Below, one piece after another: positions 5,439 to 9,650 of a DNA stretch of 9,650 nt. Below the pieces are notes generated by a model. The model ran no database searches and was not told the DNA's origin. It worked only from the letters and a program-made list of their open reading frames with translations. Within the stretch, counting starts at the first letter, position 1. Every line of letters starts with the position of its first letter. The DNA is from an uncultured bacterium (GTDB lineage: Bacteria > Patescibacteriota > Saccharimonadia > Saccharimonadales > Saccharimonadaceae). A program made the translations under genes and the position numbers. The DNA lies in the NCBI GenBank assembly GCA_903844835.1, contig CAIMUU010000002.1, positions 1 to 9,650 on the forward strand, read 5' to 3'.

Positions 5439-6266
5439 ATGAAGAGCTTAAATGGTTTAGAGTTAGTCGGTTATATTAAAGAGCGCCAAGCCAAACAGGT
5501 TAGGGCGCTTCGTCAGTCATGGCGAGTTGTTCCGCGACTGGCAATCGTAAGGACAGGTGAAAGTCCAGTTACTGATGCTTATTTGCGGCTTAAACATACT
5601 TACGGGGACGATATATTAGTTGAGGTAAAGACCTATAATGTTTTGGGGCAAAATTTGATTGAGCAGATTCAAGAGCTTAATGAAGATGAAAACGTGCACG
5701 GAATTATTGTCCAGTTGCCGTTGGCTAACTTATCTCAGACTGACTCGGCCGTTAACGCCGTACTGCCCAAAAAAGATGTTGATGGTCTGGGCGTAAATGC
5801 GCAATTTACTCCAGCAACTGCGATGTCGATTGATTGGCTATTAGCAGGATATAACATCGAATTATCTGGTAAAAAAATTGCGATAGTTGGTAATGGTCGG
5901 TTGGTTGGAGCGCCACTTTTTAAGTTATGGAAGGATGCCGGTTTTGACGTGACTGTTTATGATGACCAGGCGACTAAACTTGCCGATGGATTGACCTTGG
6001 CCGACATAATTGTAACTGCAACTGGTGTTCCGGGTTTAATAACGAGCAATATGGTTAAGGCAGGGGCTGTCATTGTTGATGCTGGTGTTGCTTCTGAAAA
6101 TGGCAAATTAGTTGGCGATGTCGCCGAGGAAGTTCGAGTTAGGAATGATGTTGCAATTACACCAGTAAAGGGCGGTGTCGGTCCGCTAACGGTTGCAGCT
6201 TTGTTCGATAATGTGATTTCAGCTGCCAGAAAGGTAGCAGACATCAAGGGGCAGCAGGATATCTAA
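5439..6266 (+). CDS. folD: Bifunctional methylenetetrahydrofolate dehydrogenase/methenyltetrahydrofolate cyclohydrolase
   Basis: FolD interconverts 5,10-methylene-THF, 5,10-methenyl-THF and 10-formyl-THF using NADP, feeding purine synthesis and formylation of initiator tRNA. It has 275 residues, normal for the family. The N-terminal catalytic domain has LAIVRTGESP (34-43), then Y48-LRL-K52, whose Tyr and Lys match the family's YxxxK catalytic pair. GIIVQLPL (88-95) carries Gln92, and KKDVDGLGVN (111-120) carries Asp115. The Rossmann half has GKKIAIVGNGRLVGAPL (144-160), where most FolDs read G-R-S-x-x-V-G-x-P, then ADIIVTATGVPG (188-199), VIVDAGV (211-217) and TPVKGGVGPLT (241-251). In the last motif Lys replaces the usual second Pro. 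The active-site set is complete, so both activities are plausible. ATG 5439 fits the promoter. The gene is divergent from phosphoketolase (87 bp gap), and the glycosyltransferase promoter follows its stop directly. Confidence 0.95.
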   Translation: MKSLNGLELVGYIKERQAKQVRALRQSWRVVPRLAIVRTGESPVTDAYLRLKHTYGDDILVEVKTYNVLGQNLIEQIQELNEDENVHGIIVQLPLANLSQTDSAVNAVLPKKDVDGLGVNAQFTPATAMSIDWLLAGYNIELSGKKIAIVGNGRLVGAPLFKLWKDAGFDVTVYDDQATKLADGLTLADIIVTATGVPGLITSNMVKAGAVIVDAGVASENGKLVGDVAEEVRVRNDVAITPVKGGVGPLTVAALFDNVISAARKVADIKGQQDI

Positions 6267-6282
6267 GTAAGTATCGTCAATG

Positions 6283-6288
6283 TATAAT
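6283..6288 (+). promoter_or_regulatory. -10 box of the glycosyltransferase gene, overlapping an upstream ATG
   Basis: A consensus TATAAT lies in the short gap after folD. It overlaps the first in-frame ATG (6287-6289), which therefore could not be translated from this promoter. The next in-frame ATG (6299) is 10 nt downstream of the box, matching the spacing seen elsewhere in the window. The -35 region falls in the end of folD and is poor. Confidence 0.55.
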
Positions 6289-6298
6289 GAAAAGTAAT

Positions 6299-7087
6299 AT
6301 GAACTCAAAAGAATTAAAGAAGCCATTTTTTAGTATTGTTATCCCAACTTTGGACGAGGAATTTCGTTTGCCATTATTATTAAAAGATTTGTCACAACAA
6401 AGTTGGACAGATTTTGAAGTTATTCATATTGATGGTGGTTCGACTGACAAAACCCTTGAAAAAGCCAAACAATGGGAAGATAAAATAAATATTAAATCGA
6501 TTGTCCATAATATTCGTGGCGTATCGGCCCAGAGAAATCGTGGCGCCAGTGAAGCAAGTGGTGAATGGATAATATTTATGGATGCCGATAATCGCCTGCC
6601 AAGCTATTTTTTGGTTGGAATTAGATACCGAATTGAACGAGCCGAAGCTGACTCAGAAAAAAGATTTGATTTATTTAGCACGATTATGCACCTAAATAAC
6701 GAGGATAGACGACATCGCAAAAGTCGTACGGCCGTAGGTGTTATTAACATGTTTATGCGCACTACTGCTAACACCAATCGACCGATGGTCTCAGGCTCAA
6801 TGATTGGGGTTAGGTCTCAAATAATTAACAAAATTAAATTTGACGAAAAAATGAAAGTTAGTGAAGATAGTAATTTTGTGAAAAATTGTGTCAAAGCAGG
6901 TTGGAAATACACGATACTTCGTAGCCCAACTTATGCTTTTTCGATGCGACGGATTAAGCATAACGGCATAGTTAAAACTGCTGCAAGTAGCTTTGTGATG
7001 AATTTGCGATATTTATTTGGCGATGGTACTAATCACGACGATAGTGGTTACGACATGCTTGGTGGCGGAACATACCGAAAAAAATAA
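6299..7087 (+). CDS. Family 2 glycosyltransferase
   Basis: This is a GT-A fold, inverting-type sugar transferase of 262 residues, probably cytoplasmic or peripheral to the membrane, acting in envelope polysaccharide or glycolipid assembly. Features, numbered from ATG 6299, are FSIVIPTLDEE (11-21), the nucleotide-sugar-binding start of GT2 domains, then HIDGGSTDKT (43-52) and GVSAQRNRGA (74-83), the usual R-N-x-G segment. The metal-binding DxD motif is FMDADN (93-98; Asp95, Asp97). SGSMIGVRS (165-173) and SEDSNFVKNCVKAGW (188-202) follow, with a candidate catalytic base in the ED pair at 189-190. No membrane helix is present, so it needs a partner or a lipid acceptor presented by other proteins. 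An ATG at 6287 would add four residues, but it overlaps the -10 box, so 6299 is preferred. The donor and acceptor cannot be told. Its stop is 2 bp from that of the convergent response regulator. Confidence 0.88.
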   Translation: MNSKELKKPFFSIVIPTLDEEFRLPLLLKDLSQQSWTDFEVIHIDGGSTDKTLEKAKQWEDKINIKSIVHNIRGVSAQRNRGASEASGEWIIFMDADNRLPSYFLVGIRYRIERAEADSEKRFDLFSTIMHLNNEDRRHRKSRTAVGVINMFMRTTANTNRPMVSGSMIGVRSQIINKIKFDEKMKVSEDSNFVKNCVKAGWKYTILRSPTYAFSMRRIKHNGIVKTAASSFVMNLRYLFGDGTNHDDSGYDMLGGGTYRKK

Positions 7088-7089
7088 AT

Positions 7090-7461
7090 TTAGACGATGC
7101 TGAGGGCTTCTTTGACACGTTGAACAACTTGGCGGGGTGTCAAATTGGCCTTAACGATATAGCTATGAATGCCTAGAGAATTCAGTTCTTTTGGGGATTC
7201 TTCTTCGCCCATATTTGTCAGAACTATGACGGGGATGGTTTTGCCCCATTGTTTTTTACGAATAATTTCAAGCGCATCGGTGCCGTTCATGACGGGCATC
7301 TGTAAGTCAAGAAGTATCAAATCTGGCAAGAAGCTTTCGACTAGTTCAACCCCAAGCTTGCCGTCTCGAGCCAGTTGGACATCAAACCCATCAGCTTCAA
7401 ACTTCATGCGGTACATTTGACTAATGACGGGATCGTCTTCGATGATCGCTATCTTTGTCAT
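7090..7461 (-). CDS. Single-domain response regulator (CheY-like receiver)
   Basis: This is a complete 123-residue receiver domain with no output domain. The acidic pocket is IIEDDP (6-11; Asp9, Asp10). The phospho-acceptor Asp52 is in ILLDLQMPVMNG (49-60), the switch Thr82 is in VLTN (80-83), and the conserved Lys104 is in YIVKA (101-105). All residues for Mg-dependent phosphorylation are there, so it should be a working phospho-switch that acts by protein-protein contact. No histidine kinase lies in the window, so its partner and output are unknown. The gene is divergent from the decarboxylase (108 bp apart, each with its own promoter) and tail-to-tail with the glycosyltransferase. The start fits a leaderless promoter exactly. 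Confidence 0.93.
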   Translation of the reverse strand: MTKIAIIEDDPVISQMYRMKFEADGFDVQLARDGKLGVELVESFLPDLILLDLQMPVMNGTDALEIIRKKQWGKTIPVIVLTNMGEEESPKELNSLGIHSYIVKANLTPRQVVQRVKEALSIV

Positions 7462-7467
7462 AATCTA

Positions 7468-7496
7468 ATAATACTCTAGACTTGCGAATCACTCAA
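7468..7496 (-). promoter_or_regulatory. Promoter of the response regulator gene
   Basis: On the - strand, -35 TTGAGT (7491-7496) and -10 TATTAT (7468-7473) are separated by exactly 17 nt. The -10 ends 6 nt before the ATG at 7461. A start site 7 nt past the -10 would be the A of the ATG itself, so a leaderless mRNA is predicted. Confidence 0.7.
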
Positions 7497-7531
7497 GTAT
7501 TTGGGCAAAAATAATGACAATTAGCTGATAA

Positions 7532-7560
7532 GTGGCAGAAAATTGATTTGAGTGTATAAT
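7532..7560 (+). promoter_or_regulatory. Promoter of the decarboxylase gene
   Basis: The -10 is a consensus TATAAT at 7555-7560. The best -35 is GTGGCA at 7532-7537 with a 17-nt spacer (four of six consensus bases). The in-frame GTG at 7552 and ATG at 7561 lie in or against the -10 box, so ATG 7570, 9 nt downstream, is the likely start of a near-leaderless mRNA. Confidence 0.65.
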
Positions 7561-7569
7561 ATGGTTTAT

Positions 7570-8703
7570 ATGGAAAAAAACACACCACAGTGTGAAAGTG
7601 CGCATTTTATTAAGACGCCATACTTAGAAGTTAGGCTTGATAAGATTCGAGACGCTTATGCTCGACTTAGCAAAAACTTTATCGGTATTGAGATATATTA
7701 TGCGATGAAGTGTAACCCTAATCCCGAGATAATGAGAACAGTCTTTGAGTGTGGTGGTCAGTTTGAAATATCTTCTGCTGTTGAAATGAAAAAAGCCATT
7801 CTAGTAGGGGCAGAGCCAAAAAATATCTTGTTTAGTAACCCTGTTAAGACTTTAGATGATATCAAATCAGCCCATAGGGCTGGGGTTGAGTGTTTTGCAT
7901 TTGATAGCTACAGTGAGGTTGACAAGCTTGCCGAAGGCGCCCCTGGTGCGAAAGTTTACGTTCGCATATCTATACCTGTTCGCAAGAGTGTTGTTGCAAG
8001 TGAGGGTAAGTTCGGCGTGGCTATTGATTATGCGAGAGAATTAATGCATTATGCTAGAAAAATGGGGCTAAAGCCTTATGGGATATCCTTCCACGTTGGG
8101 TCACAGATGTTGGATCCTGAATCGTGGAGTTATGCAATCCAGCATAGCGCCAAATTAATTTCTATGCTAAAAAGAGATCATATTCACGTAGAACTGCTTG
8201 ATATTGGTGGTGGTTTTCCGGTCTGCTACAAAGACGTTAGCCGAGATAATATCGATAAAATATCTGGCAAGATAATAAAAGCTTTAACAAAATATATTCA
8301 CGGTGATGTTAGGATTGTGGCTGAGCCAGGCCGATACTTGGTTGCTGATTCGGGCGTAATGGTAAGCACCATTATCGGCACTGCCGAGAGGTTCGGCAGA
8401 AAATGGCTGCATCTTGACGTTGGAGCTAACAATGGTCTAATGGAGGCTGTTCAGACCAGTAATGCATTGGAATATCCAGTCTTTGATTCTAAAAAATCTG
8501 ACGAAAAAGACATTTTTGTTCTGACTGGTCCAACTTGTGATAGTCAGGATACTATTATGTTTGATGTACCAGTTTCAGCCGATATACAAATAGGCGATAA
8601 GATTTATTTTGAGTATGCTGGCGCTTATACTACTGCGATGTCCGAGAATTTTAACGGGTTCCCGAGTCCAAAAACCTATGTCGTCGACAAGAAGAAAGAT
8701 TAA
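7570..8703 (+). CDS. PLP-dependent ornithine/lysine-type decarboxylase (alanine racemase-fold, group IV)
   Basis: It decarboxylates a basic amino acid, most likely ornithine to putrescine or lysine to cadaverine. It has 377 residues from ATG 7570, close to eukaryotic-type ornithine decarboxylases. Lys47 in IYYAMKCNPNP (42-52) forms the Schiff base with PLP. HVGSQ (175-179) gives the ring-stacking His175. DIGGGFPV (211-218) is the phosphate-binding glycine loop, and AEPGRYLVADSG (251-262) carries Glu252 and Arg255. GPTCDSQD (320-327) holds Cys323, matching the catalytic Cys of the other subunit in the dimer. YAGAYTTAMSENFNGF (349-364) is the usual C-terminal signature. The GPTCD motif favours ornithine/lysine decarboxylases over diaminopimelate decarboxylase (LysA). 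Ornithine and lysine cannot be separated by eye. It is cotranscribed with the next gene, 8 bp on. GTG 7552 would add six residues but overlaps the promoter. Confidence 0.9.
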   Translation: MEKNTPQCESAHFIKTPYLEVRLDKIRDAYARLSKNFIGIEIYYAMKCNPNPEIMRTVFECGGQFEISSAVEMKKAILVGAEPKNILFSNPVKTLDDIKSAHRAGVECFAFDSYSEVDKLAEGAPGAKVYVRISIPVRKSVVASEGKFGVAIDYARELMHYARKMGLKPYGISFHVGSQMLDPESWSYAIQHSAKLISMLKRDHIHVELLDIGGGFPVCYKDVSRDNIDKISGKIIKALTKYIHGDVRIVAEPGRYLVADSGVMVSTIIGTAERFGRKWLHLDVGANNGLMEAVQTSNALEYPVFDSKKSDEKDIFVLTGPTCDSQDTIMFDVPVSADIQIGDKIYFEYAGAYTTAMSENFNGFPSPKTYVVDKKKD

Positions 8704-8711
8704 CTACTTTA

Positions 8712-9650
8712 ATGTTTGAAAAAACAACTCGTCGTAGTGACAAAAACCCGCCAATTATCGAAGCGGCCGAACGAAAATCAGAATTTTCTGTCATTGATTT
8801 TGATAATTACGCTGAAATATGTAATTTTCAGAATAATGGCTCTAGGCGTCGTGGGATATTATCGAGTGAATTGTATGAGGAGATTGCCAAAGACCCAAGC
8901 ACTGGGTTTATTAACTCTGGGGATTCCAGAGTGCCTGCACTTATAGATGTGAAGTATGCACTAACAATGGGTTATGACAAAGCTAGGTGTGAGGAACATG
9001 CTAAAGATTTGTCGCCAAACGTTAAGATTTTAGCAATTCCCATCCAAGAGCTTAACGAGGAAGAAAAAAACCAGTTTGTAGAGTTAATTTCGGCCGATAT
9101 AAATTGTGCACTTTTCTTTAGTGATCATAACAGCGACGAATCTAACGCTTTGGCAGCCATTTTAGATGAAGCTAGAATAGGTCATTTTGAAAAACCAATG
9201 GTTGACCCCCGAGCTGATAAGGGTGATGAGCAGGCTTCTTTACTGCTGTTCTCTTGTCGGGTAGAACAGAGGCCTGATAGAGGTGATCGAAAACGGCTCA
9301 GACTGAGTGGCGTGCAGGCCTACTATGAGAAAAATATTGGCCCAGTTATGACCAAAGATGGTGGAGCAATCACGACTCTTGCAATGGGCGATAGGATCAA
9401 TGAGCAACAGGCCGAAGAGTTTTGGGATTTGTATAATAATAGATTTGATTTTCTTGGCGAAGGTCATCCGATATCCATGCAAGATTCAAAAGAAAGCTTC
9501 CTAGAGATGCTACGTTCCGAAAGCACATTAATTGCTGCAACTTACTCGAAGGACGAGAACGCCGAATTAAAAAAATTAACGTGTTTTACGTATTTTATTG
9601 ATGACGTAGATAAGCTTTACTGGCTAAACAGTAAATATATTGAAGAAAAA
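8712..9650 (+). CDS. Two-part protein, unknown N-terminus with a GNAT-like C-terminus (3' end outside window)
   Basis: The frame is open from ATG 8712 to the last base: 313 codons with no stop. It starts 8 bp after the decarboxylase stop, without its own promoter, so the two form an operon and are probably translationally coupled. Residues 1 to about 225 match nothing I recognise. They are charged and soluble, with a polar, basic first 25 residues and alternating strand- and helix-like segments (for example NVKILAIPIQEL 103-114 and DINCALFFSDHN 129-140). From about 219, AITTLAMGDRI, EEFWDLYNNRFDFL (235-248), a following F-x-x-M-L helix (263-267) and STLIAATY (271-278) resemble the N-terminal half of a GNAT acyltransferase. 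The acetyl-CoA P-loop would lie past the window edge. If so, it may acylate the decarboxylase product. That role is inference; the reading frame itself is firm. Confidence 0.85.
   Translation, partial: MFEKTTRRSDKNPPIIEAAERKSEFSVIDFDNYAEICNFQNNGSRRRGILSSELYEEIAKDPSTGFINSGDSRVPALIDVKYALTMGYDKARCEEHAKDLSPNVKILAIPIQELNEEEKNQFVELISADINCALFFSDHNSDESNALAAILDEARIGHFEKPMVDPRADKGDEQASLLLFSCRVEQRPDRGDRKRLRLSGVQAYYEKNIGPVMTKDGGAITTLAMGDRINEQQAEEFWDLYNNRFDFLGEGHPISMQDSKESFLEMLRSESTLIAATYSKDENAELKKLTCFTYFIDDVDKLYWLNSKYIEEK

Noticed and set aside
5957..6247. A 96-residue - strand frame inside folD
   Set aside because: It is a shadow of a strongly supported gene, with low-complexity Ser/Thr/Pro-rich translation typical of antisense frames.
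8716..8946. A 76-residue + strand frame starting 13 bp after the decarboxylase
   Set aside because: It overlaps, in another frame, the 313-codon gene starting at 8712. The longer frame is open throughout and has plausible protein composition.
9240..9482. An 80-residue - strand frame
   Set aside because: It is antisense to the open gene at 8712-9650, with no promoter or family resemblance.
1..9650. CRISPR array, insertion sequence or transposase
   Set aside because: No regularly spaced repeats, transposase motifs or terminal inverted repeats with target duplications were seen.

Overview
The window looks like chromosomal DNA from a small, compact bacterial genome. My best guess is the Candidate Phyla Radiation (Patescibacteria), most likely Candidatus Saccharibacteria (TM7) or a close relative. 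The basis is indirect: AT-leaning sequence, very short intergenic gaps, mostly leaderless-looking promoters, a mix of fermentative and minimal-metabolism genes, a stand-alone receiver and a GIY-YIG nuclease. The standard genetic code fits all the reading frames, so the TGA=Gly code of Gracilibacteria/Absconditabacteria is unlikely. All eight visible stop codons are TAA or TAG. The lineage call is inference.

Region 1 (1-475) is the odd part. The end of a GIY-YIG nuclease gene runs into a tRNA-Lys(CTT) gene. A perfect 18-bp terminator hairpin follows, then a tangle of tRNA-derived sequence: a degenerate inverted copy of the tRNA 3' segment, then a second direct copy. The direct copy is split at the T loop by about 105 nt that can fold into three consecutive hairpins. 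A second terminator closes the region.

Region 2 (476-3008) holds an alpha/beta hydrolase with a complete catalytic triad and a 525-residue membrane protein of no recognised family, both on the + strand.

Region 3 (3021-7087) is core metabolism. A xylulose-5-phosphate/fructose-6-phosphate phosphoketolase on the - strand is divergent from folD, which supplies one-carbon folates. A GT2 glycosyltransferase with its own promoter follows folD. Phosphoketolase would give acetyl phosphate, hence ATP through acetate kinase, in an organism likely to live by sugar fermentation.

Region 4 (7090-9650) has a single-domain response regulator on the - strand, divergent from a PLP-dependent ornithine/lysine-type decarboxylase. 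Eight bases after the decarboxylase a further gene starts and stays open to the window edge (313 codons seen). Its C-terminal part resembles a GNAT acyltransferase, which suggests an operon that makes and then modifies a di- or polyamine.

A recurring property is a -10 box only 6-10 nt upstream of the start codon, with no Shine-Dalgarno sequence. This predicts leaderless mRNAs and decides the start codons chosen for the glycosyltransferase and the decarboxylase.
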